From contig NZ_BMSF01000006.1 in the NCBI RefSeq assembly GCF_014649015.1, forward strand, positions 350,494-414,493: a stretch of 64,000 nucleotides of DNA, in the 5' to 3' direction. Below are positions 8,713 to 16,592 of the stretch, one piece after another. Origin of the DNA: Streptomyces narbonensis. GTDB taxonomy: Bacteria > Actinomycetota > Actinomycetes > Streptomycetales > Streptomycetaceae. Both the position numbers and the translations under genes were made by a program. Positions within the stretch are counted from its first letter, which is position 1. Each line of letters begins with the position of its first letter. The notes under the pieces were generated by a model. It worked only from the letters and a program-made list of their open reading frames with translations. It searched no databases and had not been told where the DNA came from.

Positions 8713-9579
8713 TCATTCCTCCAGAGTGAGGCCGCGGCGCAGCCGGGTGAGGGTGCGGGCGAGCAGCCGGGACACGTGCATCTGCGAGATCCCGAGCTCC
8801 GTGCCGATCTCCGACTGGGTCATGCCGGAGACGAAGCGGAGGGAGAGGATGAGCCGGTCGCGGGCGGGCAGGGAGGCGATCATCGGCTTGAGGGAGGCGA
8901 CGTACTCGATCCCGGTGAGCCCGTCGTCCTCGTAGCCGATCCGGTCGGCGAGGGTGTTGTCCCCGCTGCCGGCCTCGTCCTCCTCGGTCTTGGCGTCGAG
9001 CGAGCTCGCGGTGTAGGCGTTGCTGGCGGTCATGCCCTCGACGACCTCCTCCGGGGAGATCCCGAGCTCCTCCGCGAGTTCGGCGACGGTGGGGGCGCGG
9101 TCGAGGCGCTGGGCGAGTGCGTCACCGGCCCGTGCGAGGTCGAGGCGGAGTTCCTGGAGCCGTCGGGGGACGTGCACGGACCAGGAGGTGTCGCGGAAGA
9201 ACCGCTTGATCTCGCCGATGATCGTCGGCATCGCGAAGGTGGGGAACTCGACGCCGCGGGTCAGTTCGAAGCGGTCGATGGCCTTGATGAGGCCGATCGT
9301 GCCGACCTGGACGATGTCCTCCATCGGCTCGCTGCGGCTGCCGAACCGGGCCGCGGCGAACTTCACCAGGGCCAGGTTGAGTTCGACGAGGGTGTTGCGG
9401 ACGTACGCGTGGTCGTGGGTGCCCTCCTCCAGTTCGGAGAGGCGGGCGAAGAGCTGCTTCGAGAGGGCGCGCGCGTCGACCGCTCCGATGCGGTCGAGGG
9501 GCCCGTCGGGCAGGTGGTCGAGGGGGGTTGCCGCCGACGGCGCGTCGGGGGTACGCGTGGCGTCGAGCCGGGGTGACAT
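8713..9579 (-). CDS. sigI: SigB/SigF-family stress sigma factor, probably SigI
   Basis: The 288-residue protein has region 2 with the core-binding signature DIVQVGTIGLIKAIDRF, followed by PTFAMPTIIGEIKRFFRD for -10 recognition. Region 3 (APTVAELAEELG) and region 4 (MTQSEIGTELGISQMHVSR) with its helix-turn-helix complete the layout of the SigB/F/G group that governs stress and sporulation genes in Gram-positives. It is divergent from genes for a STAS anti-anti-sigma and an RsbW-like anti-sigma kinase, the expected partner-switch set. The same set, flanked by the same transporter, two-component and pur genes, surrounds sigI (about SCO3068) of S. coelicolor as I recall. The family is certain; the paralogue name rests on gene order. 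The first 35 residues are variable, and the ATG at 9579 is kept as start. Confidence 0.85.
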   Translation of the reverse strand: MSPRLDATRTPDAPSAATPLDHLPDGPLDRIGAVDARALSKQLFARLSELEEGTHDHAYVRNTLVELNLALVKFAAARFGSRSEPMEDIVQVGTIGLIKAIDRFELTRGVEFPTFAMPTIIGEIKRFFRDTSWSVHVPRRLQELRLDLARAGDALAQRLDRAPTVAELAEELGISPEEVVEGMTASNAYTASSLDAKTEEDEAGSGDNTLADRIGYEDDGLTGIEYVASLKPMIASLPARDRLILSLRFVSGMTQSEIGTELGISQMHVSRLLARTLTRLRRGLTLEE

Positions 9580-9812
9580 GGGTCTCCTTCATCGGTCTTC
9601 TGCTGCGGTTTGCGGCGCCTCCGAGGCCGGTCGTGTCGGGTGTCCTGTCAGGTGTTCCCTCTAGCCCTACCTGGTTGACGCCGATGGTTGCAAGTGCCAA
9701 TAGTCCGATTTGGGTGGGTTCGTGGGGGGCGGTGTGTGCGCGGAAGGGCGCCCCGCTTGTAGGGTTCGAGGCACGTCAGTCGGCACCCGCGAGAGCGAGA
9801 AGAGGCACGGAC
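9580..9812. promoter_or_regulatory. Divergent control region of the sigma factor and its regulators
   Basis: This 233-bp spacer separates the sigma gene (minus) from the STAS gene (plus). A candidate plus-strand promoter is TTGACG (9675-9680), 17 bases, CAATAG (9698-9703). It would give a leader of about 100 bases before the ATG at 9813. I find no convincing GTTT...GGGTAT stress promoter by eye, so autoregulation by SigB-type factors is not shown. Confidence 0.4.
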
Positions 9813-10184
9813 ATGGACCGCCAGCACATCGGCAGCGCGCAGCCCGCGCGCCTGCGGGTCGAGGTCCGGACCGTGGACGGGGGAAGCGAACTCCTCACCC
9901 CCGTGGGTGAGCTCGATCACCACACCGCCGAACTGTTGCGTACGCCACTCGACTCCGCGCTCGACGCGGGCCGGCCGCGGCTCGTCGTCGACTGCTCGGG
10001 CCTCGACTTCTGCGACTCGACCGGACTCAACGTCCTGCTCGGCGCCCGCCTGCGGGCGGAAGCGGCGGGCGGCGGGGTCCATCTGGTGGCGATGCGGCCC
10101 GCGGTCGCCAGGGTGTTCCACATCACCGGCGCGGAGGCCGTCTTCACGCTGCACGACACGCTCGGCACGGCCCTCCCCGGCTGA
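9813..10184 (+). CDS. Anti-anti-sigma factor (STAS domain)
   Basis: A 123-residue single-domain protein. The core DCSGLDFCDSTGLNVLLGA is the STAS phosphorylation loop, with the serine of DSTG as the residue that an RsbW-type kinase would phosphorylate. In the unphosphorylated state such proteins bind the anti-sigma kinase and set the sigma factor free. The open frame runs further upstream, but the ATG at 9813 after GAGAAGAGG fits both the ribosome site and the domain border. It is followed 65 bp later by the kinase gene and lies opposite the sigma gene, so together they make a full partner-switch module. This matches the arsI/prsI/sigI arrangement known in S. coelicolor, although I am unsure which symbol belongs to which protein. 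Confidence 0.85.
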   Translation: MDRQHIGSAQPARLRVEVRTVDGGSELLTPVGELDHHTAELLRTPLDSALDAGRPRLVVDCSGLDFCDSTGLNVLLGARLRAEAAGGGVHLVAMRPAVARVFHITGAEAVFTLHDTLGTALPG

Positions 10185-10249
10185 GACCGGCCAAGAGCCG
10201 TTCGTACGTACCACCCCTCTGTCTCGTCAATCGGTGAGGTGAAGCGCTG

Positions 10250-10669
10250 ATGGACCAAGCTTCCGACGTCCGTACGCTCGCCCTCGGCGAGACCAGCGGC
10301 ACCGTCCCGCTCGCCCGTGACTTCACGCGGTCGGCGCTCACGGAATGGGGCTGGCTCCCGGCCGCCACCGCCGACCGCAGGGCCGCAGCCGAGGACGTCC
10401 TGCTCGTCGTCTCCGAACTCGTCACCAACGCCTGCCTGCACGCCGAGGGCCCCGAGCGGCTGCGCGTCCTGCGCACCCCCCAGGTCGTCCGCCTCGAAGT
10501 CACCGACCGCGGCGCCGGCCAGCCCGCCCCCCGCACCCCCCACCGCTCCGGCCGCCCCGGCGGCCACGGCATGTTCATCGTCCAGCGACTCTGCCTGGAC
10601 TGGGGCATCGACCGCACCCCGGGCGCCCCCGGCAAGACGGTCTGGGCCGAACTGGCCGCACCCGCCTAG
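10250..10669 (+). CDS. Anti-sigma factor, RsbW-like serine kinase (HATPase_c_2)
   Basis: A 139-residue GHKL ATPase. ELVTNACLHA is the N box that binds magnesium-ATP, EVTDRGAG the G1 box and GRPGGHGMFIV the G2 box. These short ATPases bind a SigB-type sigma factor and keep it from RNA polymerase, and switch partner to a STAS protein that they also phosphorylate. The genes on both sides supply exactly these partners. The start ATG at 10250 follows GGTGAGGTGAAGCG. Many Streptomyces HATPase_c_2 proteins are orphans; here the neighbouring sigma and STAS genes make the assignment as the sigma inhibitor likely, though not proven. Confidence 0.85.
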   Translation: MDQASDVRTLALGETSGTVPLARDFTRSALTEWGWLPAATADRRAAAEDVLLVVSELVTNACLHAEGPERLRVLRTPQVVRLEVTDRGAGQPAPRTPHRSGRPGGHGMFIVQRLCLDWGIDRTPGAPGKTVWAELAAPA

Positions 10670-10726
10670 CATTTTCACAAGTTCACCCACTCCTCTGCCT
10701 TCCCTCCGCAAGGCCCCGGGCGTACC

Positions 10727-10752
10727 TTGACGGCCAATCTGAAAGACCGTCA
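10727..10752 (+). promoter_or_regulatory. Promoter-like -35 with overlapping inverted repeat before surface-protein operon
   Basis: TTGACG (10727-10732) is a good -35 element; a matching -10 near 10750 (TCAGTT) is weak. The -35 overlaps an inverted repeat, TGACGG (10728-10733) and CCGTCA (10747-10752), that could hold a dimeric regulator. It lies about 30 bp ahead of the first gene of the operon. Confidence 0.4.
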
Positions 10753-10778
10753 GTTACGTCGCGGTGAGGGGTGCTCGG

Positions 10779-11486
10779 GTGTCCAAGGTGCCGAACCGAA
10801 GGAGAACGGCCGCCGGTCTCACGGCGGCGGTCGCGGTGGCGGGCGCCGCCGTGCTGACCGCCGCACCGGCCGCCCGGGCGACCGTCGTCGACGTGAACTA
10901 CGCGTGCGAGACCAAGATCGGGCCGAAGGGCGCCGTCTCGCCCGTCGACATCAAGGCCGTCAAGAGCGGCAGCGGCTACACGATCACGATGTCCTTCGAG
11001 AAGGGCGTCTCCGACAGCCCGATCGAACTCCCCAAGGGAGTCATGACCCCGCGCGCCGAGCTCGTCCTCGGCGGCGCCGCCGAGGGCACGGTCAAGGTCA
11101 AGGGCACGCCGAACACCGTGGCCATCCCGCCGGACACCCCGATCGCCATCGGCACCCTGACGGGGACGTTCACGCCGAAGACGAACGGCAAGGTCACCTT
11201 CACCGCCGGCACGCTCACCGTCCACGCCCTCGGCATGGACGCGGCCGTCTGCACCCCGAAGAACAACCCCAAGCCCTCCCTGGAGCTGGAGGTGACGGGG
11301 CTCTCCGGTGGGGACGACACGCCCCCGCCCGCCGCCGACGACGGCGGCGACGACAACGGCTCCGGGTCCGAACTGCCCAAGACCGGCCCGCTCGATTCCG
11401 CCCTCGCCCTCGGGACCCTCGGCGGAACCGTCCTGCTGACCGGCGCCGCCGGAGTCCTCTGGCTCACGCGGCGCACGGCACGCTGA
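10779..11486 (+). CDS. Exported surface protein with LPKTG-type sorting signal
   Basis: A GTG at 10764 is possible, but the GTG at 10779 lies at the right distance from GAGGGG and starts directly at a classic signal peptide (MSKVPNRRR, hydrophobic core, AAPAARA); this gives 235 residues. The mature part is one domain of about 130 residues starting near VNYACETKIG and containing GVSDSPIELPKG. A Gly/Asp/Ser linker follows, then LPKTG, a hydrophobic segment and an Arg-rich end, which is the layout of a sortase substrate. The same domain occurs twice in the fourth gene of the operon. I know no name for it. The stop overlaps the next start (TGATG), so the four genes are coupled. Covalent attachment to peptidoglycan is inferred from the signal; no sortase gene is in the window. 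Confidence 0.7.
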   Translation: MSKVPNRRRTAAGLTAAVAVAGAAVLTAAPAARATVVDVNYACETKIGPKGAVSPVDIKAVKSGSGYTITMSFEKGVSDSPIELPKGVMTPRAELVLGGAAEGTVKVKGTPNTVAIPPDTPIAIGTLTGTFTPKTNGKVTFTAGTLTVHALGMDAAVCTPKNNPKPSLELEVTGLSGGDDTPPPAADDGGDDNGSGSELPKTGPLDSALALGTLGGTVLLTGAAGVLWLTRRTAR

Positions 11487-12343
11487 TGCGGGCGGCGGCG
11501 CGCTCCGGGCTCGTGGCCGCCGCGACCGCCCTCGTCGGCGTGGTCGCGGCGGCTCCCCCCGGAGACGGGACCTGGACGGCGGCCCCCGCCGCCGGACGGC
11601 CGTACGCCTATCTGGAGGGCCCCGCGGGGAGCGTCCTCCAGGACAGCCTGTCCGTGACCAATCCGGGCGGGCGGCCGCTCACCGTACGGCTCGCGGGGGA
11701 GGGCGCGCCCGTGGCCTTCGCCGCGCGGACCGTCACCGTGCCGGCCAGGACCCGGGCCGACGTGCCGTTCGCCGTGACCGTCACCGCGGACACCCCGCCC
11801 GGCGACCACCGCGGCACCGTGCGCGCCACGGCCGCCGGACGCGAGCTGAGCGTGGACCTGCTCCTGCGGGTGAGCGGCCCGCGCCTCGCCGCGCTCACCG
11901 TCGAGGACGTCCGCGTCGACGAGGCCACCGGCGCCCTCCGCTACACCCTGGTCAACCGCGGGACGACCGTCCTCGCCCCGACGCTCGCCGTCCGCGCCGA
12001 GGGGCTCCTCGGCACGGTCCTCGACCGGCCGGAGCGCGCCCTGCCGCTCACCCTGCGCCCCGGCGAGCGGGCCGCCCGCACCGAACCCTGGCCGGACCCG
12101 CCCGCCCTCGACTCGGTCACCGTCCGGCTCACCGCCCGCGCCCCCGGCGCGCCCGACGCCACCGCCCGCGCCGAGGCCGCCTTCGTCGAGCTCCCTGCCC
12201 TCGGGGGTGCGGCCGCACCGCTCCTCGCCGCGGCGGGCGCCGGTGCGTGGGCGGTACGGCGACGGGGCAGGGCGGCCGGAAGCCGTACGGGCGCGGGTCC
12301 CCGTACCCGTACCCCGCAAGCGTCGACGGGAGCGACAACATGA
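11486..12343 (+). CDS. Exported DUF916/WxL-interacting-like protein with C-terminal anchor
   Basis: The 285-residue product begins with a signal peptide (MRAAARSGLVAAATALVGVV) and ends with a hydrophobic segment (APLLAAAGAGAWAVRRRGR) followed by a basic tail, so it should be held in the membrane with its body outside. The body has two immunoglobulin-like parts. YAYLEGPAGSVLQDSLSVTN and, about 70 residues on, the TPPGDHRGTVRATA motif recall the peptidoglycan-binding half of DUF916 (WxL-interacting) proteins of Firmicutes, where PGDH-G is highly conserved. The ATG at 11486 overlaps the stop of the gene before and its own stop overlaps the start of the next gene (ATGA). The family call rests on motif memory and should be tested with a profile search. 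Confidence 0.65.
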   Translation: MRAAARSGLVAAATALVGVVAAAPPGDGTWTAAPAAGRPYAYLEGPAGSVLQDSLSVTNPGGRPLTVRLAGEGAPVAFAARTVTVPARTRADVPFAVTVTADTPPGDHRGTVRATAAGRELSVDLLLRVSGPRLAALTVEDVRVDEATGALRYTLVNRGTTVLAPTLAVRAEGLLGTVLDRPERALPLTLRPGERAARTEPWPDPPALDSVTVRLTARAPGAPDATARAEAAFVELPALGGAAAPLLAAAGAGAWAVRRRGRAAGSRTGAGPRTRTPQASTGATT

Positions 12344-13440
12344 GGCCGACGAGGCGGTCGCGTACGGCCGCGGCCCTGGTCACAGCCCTGCTCACGGCCC
12401 TCGCCCTCGCGCTGCCGGCCGCGGTCAGCGCGACGGCCGCGCCCGGGCCCGTCGTCGAGCTCTCGGCGGCCGAGGGCGGCAAGGGCGGCACGATCACCGT
12501 CAGCGGCAGCGGCTGGAAACCCGGCGCGCTGCTCATGCTCCTGATCTGCGGCCAGTCCGCGCCCGGCACGGGCGTCATCGGCGGCACCAACTCCTGTGCC
12601 AACAGCGAGGGCCGGGCCGCCACCGTCGACGCCCGGGGCGGCTTCAGCGCGAAGCTCCCGGTCGCGGAACCGCCCAAGCCCTGCCCCTGCGTCGTGCACG
12701 TGGCCGGAGTCACCGGCCAACAGGACGCGGTCGACAAGGAGTTCACGGTCGCCGGTCATCCCACGGCCCCGCTCCCCGAGCCCTCGGGCAACGGCCGGCT
12801 CGCCGTCCTCGCGGCCGTCCGCCTCGACGGCTCCAGCGGCCTCCTCGTCTGGTTCGGGGCGCCGCCGCGCCGCGAGGTCGTCTTCACCGTCGGCAACCTC
12901 GGATCGGCCGCCGTCAAGGACCCGGTCTTCGAAGTCGGCACGAGCCACGGTGTCTTCGCGCCGCAGTACGAGGAACGCCAGTGGCGCGGCACGATCGAAC
13001 CCGGCAAGAAGGCCCTGGTCCGGCTCCCGGCCGAACTCACGGCGGGCGCGCACGGCGACTACCAGGTCTCCGTGCGGTACGCGGGCAAGGTCCTCGTCGA
13101 GCAGCCGTGGGGGGTCGGCCGTCCTTGGGGCGTGACGCTCTTCTGGGTGCTGCTCGCCGTCGTCGTGCCGGCCGCGCTGTTCCGGATCGGGATGGCCGTG
13201 GTGGACCGCGTCCGCCCCGCCGCCGGACGCCCCGCCGCGGGGCGCCCGTCCGCCGGCCGCCCGGGCCTCCGCTTCCCCCGTACGGCCGCACCGCGCCGCC
13301 GTACCACCCGCACGTCCGTCCCCGCCCCCGCCACCGGGGACGCGAGGGACGACGAACCGGCCACGGTCCTGCCGTGGTTCAGCCCTGACTCCGCACCGTC
13401 AGCGCCAGAGAGCAGTCCGACGACGAAGGGACATGCGTGA
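12340..13440 (+). CDS. Exported membrane-anchored protein of unknown function
   Basis: The 366-residue product has a signal peptide (residues about 1-34). An immunoglobulin-like domain follows, with the phrase GGTITVSGSGWKPGALLMLL and two cysteine pairs, one in PKPCPCVVHV. A second domain after about residue 150 has LLVWFGAPPRREVVFTVGN. A single membrane helix (GVTLFWVLLAVVVPAALFRI) lies near residue 270, with a long cytoplasmic tail rich in Pro, Arg and Ala. The phrase SGSGWKPG resembles cell-surface beta-sandwich domains. It starts in an ATGA overlap with the DUF916-like gene and ends in a GTGA overlap with the LAETG protein gene, which makes it the third of four coupled genes. I do not recognise a defined family; membership in a surface complex is inferred from the operon. 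Confidence 0.6.
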   Translation: MRPTRRSRTAAALVTALLTALALALPAAVSATAAPGPVVELSAAEGGKGGTITVSGSGWKPGALLMLLICGQSAPGTGVIGGTNSCANSEGRAATVDARGGFSAKLPVAEPPKPCPCVVHVAGVTGQQDAVDKEFTVAGHPTAPLPEPSGNGRLAVLAAVRLDGSSGLLVWFGAPPRREVVFTVGNLGSAAVKDPVFEVGTSHGVFAPQYEERQWRGTIEPGKKALVRLPAELTAGAHGDYQVSVRYAGKVLVEQPWGVGRPWGVTLFWVLLAVVVPAALFRIGMAVVDRVRPAAGRPAAGRPSAGRPGLRFPRTAAPRRRTTRTSVPAPATGDARDDEPATVLPWFSPDSAPSAPESSPTTKGHA

Positions 13441-15002
13441 GTACGCAACGGAGGATGAGCGCGGCCGGGGTCGCGCTGATGCTCGGCGGCGCGGGGATCC
13501 TGATTTCCGCCGGCCCCGCACAGGCCGCCGAGGTCTCGTACAAGACGGAGTGCGTCCCCCCGCCCATCTCCGGGCTCCCGCCGGTGCAGGGCACCACGAA
13601 GGTGCTCATCACCGCACCGGCGGAGGCCAAGGTCGGCGACGAGGTCGAGATCGTCTGGAAGACGGTCCAGGCCGCCTCGAAGAACCCCGACGTGCTCGAC
13701 CTCGGAGCGGACACCGTGAAGCCGAGCGGTGTCCTCACGGTGGGCGGCGCGGGGAGCGGCACCGTCGCCGTGGAGGGTCCGCGGAAGAACCCGCCGATCC
13801 CCAAGAACAGCCCGATGGTGCTGCCCGAGATGAAGGGGAAGCTGAAGCTGGACAAGGCGGGCGACGTCACGCTGACGCCCGACAAGTACACGATCAACGT
13901 GTCCAAGCCGCTGTCGACGGACACGAAGTGCGCACCGAAGGAAGCGGTTCCGGTCGCGGCGACGATCAAGGTGACGGCGGCCGGCGGCACCAGCTCAGGC
14001 GGTACGACCACGAGCGGTGGGACGACGACCACTTCGGGCGGTACGACCACGAGCGGCGGTACGAGCACGAGCGGCGGTACGAGCACCTCGGGCGGTACGG
14101 CCACGACCTCGGGCGGTACGACCACCACGAGCGGTGGTACGACCACGACCTCCGGTGGGCACACGGGCACCGGCGGCGGTACGGGCGGCTCGACCACGAC
14201 GTCGGGCGGCAGCTCCACCTCCTCCGGCGGCGCCACCACGGGAGGGAGCTCCACCGCTGGAGGAAGCTCCACATCCGGCAGTAGCAGCAGCGGCGGCTCC
14301 TCCGGAGGCAGCGGCGGGCAGACCGACTTCCCCGGCAAGGAGGTCGCCGTCGCCTTCACCTGCACGTCCCCCGGACCGCCGAACATCAACTCCAAGGTGA
14401 CGATCAGCGCGAAGAAGAACGGCGCCGTCTACGAGCTCACCGTCAAGACGGCCAAGGGCGTCATGGACAGCCCGGCTCCGCTCCCCAAGGGGGCGCTCGT
14501 CCCCACCATGGCGGTCAAGATCGGCGGAGCCGACAGCGGCACGGTGACGGTCACCGGCGCCCCCAACCCCACCGCGGTCGCGGCGGGCGCACCGGTGAGC
14601 CTGGAGGACATGAAGGGCACGTACAAGCCCGGCGCGACCGGGAAGTCCACGCTCAGCCCGGGCGCGCTGACCATCAAGGTGACGCTCGGCGAGGCGAAGA
14701 TGGACATTCCGTGCCAGGTCAAGGGCGCGGTGAACGCCTCCCTGGAGCTGGACACGAGCAAGCAGGCAGGCGGGGCGAGCGGCGGCTCGGACGGCGGTTC
14801 GAGCGCCTCGGGTTCGGGTTCGGGCTCCGGCTCGGGTTCGGGTTCCGGCTCGGCCTCCGGCGGCTCCTCCGGTGAGAACCTCGCCGAGACCGGCTCCGAG
14901 GGCGACGGCGCCCTGCGCGCCCTCGCCCTGGTCGCGGGCACGGTGATCCTCCTCGGCGGGGCGGTGTTCACCTTCACACCGTGGGCGCGACTGCGGCGCT
15001 GA
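13437..15002 (+). CDS. Cell-wall protein with two copies of the operon's domain, TSG-rich stalk and LAETG signal
   Basis: GTG at 13437 follows GAAGGGACATGC and overlaps the upstream stop; the product has 521 residues. After a signal peptide (about 1-28) comes a domain of about 150 residues (VSYKTECVPP onward). Then follows a long Gly/Ser/Thr repeat of about 120 residues (GGTTTSGGTTT type), and a second copy of the domain (VAFTCTSPGPPNIN onward) with GVMDSPAPLPKG, closely matching GVSDSPIELPKG in the first gene. A Gly/Ser linker leads to NLAETGSEGD, a hydrophobic helix and RLRR. LAxTG is the substrate signal of the class E sortases of Streptomyces. Domain-stalk-domain layout suggests a protein that projects from the wall. 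Confidence 0.75.
   Translation: MSTQRRMSAAGVALMLGGAGILISAGPAQAAEVSYKTECVPPPISGLPPVQGTTKVLITAPAEAKVGDEVEIVWKTVQAASKNPDVLDLGADTVKPSGVLTVGGAGSGTVAVEGPRKNPPIPKNSPMVLPEMKGKLKLDKAGDVTLTPDKYTINVSKPLSTDTKCAPKEAVPVAATIKVTAAGGTSSGGTTTSGGTTTTSGGTTTSGGTSTSGGTSTSGGTATTSGGTTTTSGGTTTTSGGHTGTGGGTGGSTTTSGGSSTSSGGATTGGSSTAGGSSTSGSSSSGGSSGGSGGQTDFPGKEVAVAFTCTSPGPPNINSKVTISAKKNGAVYELTVKTAKGVMDSPAPLPKGALVPTMAVKIGGADSGTVTVTGAPNPTAVAAGAPVSLEDMKGTYKPGATGKSTLSPGALTIKVTLGEAKMDIPCQVKGAVNASLELDTSKQAGGASGGSDGGSSASGSGSGSGSGSGSGSASGGSSGENLAETGSEGDGALRALALVAGTVILLGGAVFTFTPWARLRR
13985..14180 (+). repeat. Coding GGTTTS-type tandem repeats
   Basis: About a dozen imperfect copies of GGCGGTACGACCACGAGC-like units encode Gly-Gly-Thr-Thr-Thr-Ser runs that form the stalk between the two domains of the LAETG protein. 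Unit length varies between 15 and 24 bases, always a multiple of three. Confidence 0.85.
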
Positions 15003-15018
15003 GGGAGCCGAGAACGGC

Positions 15019-15053
15019 GAAGGCCGCCGCACCGAACCGGTGCGGCGGCCTTC
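15019..15053. terminator. Strong hairpin between convergent genes
   Basis: GAAGGCCGCCGCACCG (15019-15034) and CGGTGCGGCGGCCTTC (15038-15053) form a perfect 16-bp stem with a three-base loop. It ends the surface-protein operon and, read the other way, the peptide transporter gene. There is no U-tract, as is usual in Streptomyces. Confidence 0.85.
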
Positions 15054-15074
15054 GCGCGTACAGAAGGGCGCAGG

Positions 15075-16592
15075 TCAGTGGACGCTGCCCATGAGCCCCT
15101 GGACCTTCTTGCGGTACATGTAGATCGCGAAGCCCGCCGCGACGGCGAGCGTCGCCTGCATGGCGATGATCCCTGTGCCGTTGAGGTCGACTCCCGCGAT
15201 GGAGAGCAGACCCGTGGTGCAGTCACCGGCGGTGACGGCGAGGAACCAGACACCCATCATCTGGGAGGCGTACTTCTGCGGCGCCATCTTCGTGGTGACG
15301 GAGAGGCCGACGGGGGAGAGGCACAGCTCACCGATGGTCTGGATCATGTAGATCGAGACGAGCCACATCGGGGAGACCTTGTCGCCGCCGCCCGCCATGT
15401 TCATCGGGACGATGAAGACGAAGAACGACGCACCGACGAGGACCAGACCCATCGCGAACTTCACGATGGTGTTCGGCTCCTGGTTCTTCCGCGCCAGCCA
15501 CAGCCACAGCCAGGCGAAGATCGGGGCCAGCGCCATGACGAACAGCGGGTTCAGCGACTGGTACCAGGTGGCGGGGAAGCCGAGGCCGAAGATCGTGTCC
15601 GAGGTCTTGGCGTCGGCGAACAGCGACAGCGTCGAGCCGCCCTGGTCGTAGATCATCCAGAAGATGGCCGCGGCGACGAAGAACCAGATGTAGCCGGTGA
15701 CGCGGGACTTCTCGCCGGAGGTCAGGTCCTTGTCGCGCTTGATGCGCGCGAGGACGGCGACCGGGATGATCAGACCGGCGAGGGTGATCGGGACCATCGC
15801 CCAGTTCAGGGTGTACATGCCGAAGGCGACCACGGCGCCGTAGAACACGGCCACCAGGACGGCGACGACGGCGACCTTGGTGATGACGGCCTTGCGCTCG
15901 GCGGCGGTCAGCGGGTTCGGGACCTCGCTGCTCTTCGGGTTCAGCGTCTTGCCGAAGGCCAGGAAGACGGCGAGGCCGAGGCCCATGCCGACGGCGGCGA
16001 GGGCGAAGCCCAGGTGCCAGTTGACCTTCTCGCCGACGGTGCCGATGACCAGGGGAGCGAAGAACGCACCCAGGTTGATGCCGATGTAGAAGAGCGTGAA
16101 GCCACCGTCACGGCGGGGGTCGTCCGCGCCCTTGTAGAGGTGGCCGACCATCGTCGAGATGTTGGCCTTGAGCAGACCGGAGCCGACCGCGACGAGCGCG
16201 AGGCCGACGAAGAACATCGCCTGGCCGGGGATGGCCAGCGAGACGTGACCGAGCATGATCACGGAGGCCGCGATCGCGACGGTCTTGCGGGCGCCCCAGA
16301 CGCGGTCGCCGAACCAGCCGCCGGGCATGGCCATGAGGTAGACCATCGAGACGTAGACGGAGTAGATCGCCGTCGCCGTCGCCGCGGTCATCGCGAGGCC
16401 GCCGCCCTGGCTGCCCGTAGCGGCGTCCACGCCGCCGGAGACCAGGTACAGGACGAGAAGGGCCCTCATGCCGTAGTAGGAGAAGCGCTCCCACATCTCG
16501 GTCATGAAGAGGGTGGCCAGGCCGCGGGGGTGGCCGAGGAAGGTCTTCTCGTAGCCGAGTTCGGCCGAGTCCTTCGTCAGGCTGGACGCCAT
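15075..16592 (-). CDS. POT/PTR-family proton-dependent oligopeptide transporter
   Basis: The ATG at 16592, seven bases after AAGGA, gives 505 residues with about fourteen hydrophobic helices. TEMWERFSYYGMRALLVLY carries the ExxERF-type motif of helix 1 in the POT family, which couples proton flow to uptake of di- and tripeptides. GGWFGDRVWGARKTV is the major-facilitator loop after helix 2. FTLFYIGINLGAFFAPL is the PTR2 signature, and SPVGLSVTTKMAP lies in a late loop where POT proteins have a conserved SPxG-type stretch. The gene stands alone, convergent with the surface operon and divergent from the response-regulator gene. Its role in peptide feeding is the family's usual one; no specific substrate can be read from the sequence. 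Confidence 0.92.
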   Translation of the reverse strand: MASSLTKDSAELGYEKTFLGHPRGLATLFMTEMWERFSYYGMRALLVLYLVSGGVDAATGSQGGGLAMTAATATAIYSVYVSMVYLMAMPGGWFGDRVWGARKTVAIAASVIMLGHVSLAIPGQAMFFVGLALVAVGSGLLKANISTMVGHLYKGADDPRRDGGFTLFYIGINLGAFFAPLVIGTVGEKVNWHLGFALAAVGMGLGLAVFLAFGKTLNPKSSEVPNPLTAAERKAVITKVAVVAVLVAVFYGAVVAFGMYTLNWAMVPITLAGLIIPVAVLARIKRDKDLTSGEKSRVTGYIWFFVAAAIFWMIYDQGGSTLSLFADAKTSDTIFGLGFPATWYQSLNPLFVMALAPIFAWLWLWLARKNQEPNTIVKFAMGLVLVGASFFVFIVPMNMAGGGDKVSPMWLVSIYMIQTIGELCLSPVGLSVTTKMAPQKYASQMMGVWFLAVTAGDCTTGLLSIAGVDLNGTGIIAMQATLAVAAGFAIYMYRKKVQGLMGSVH

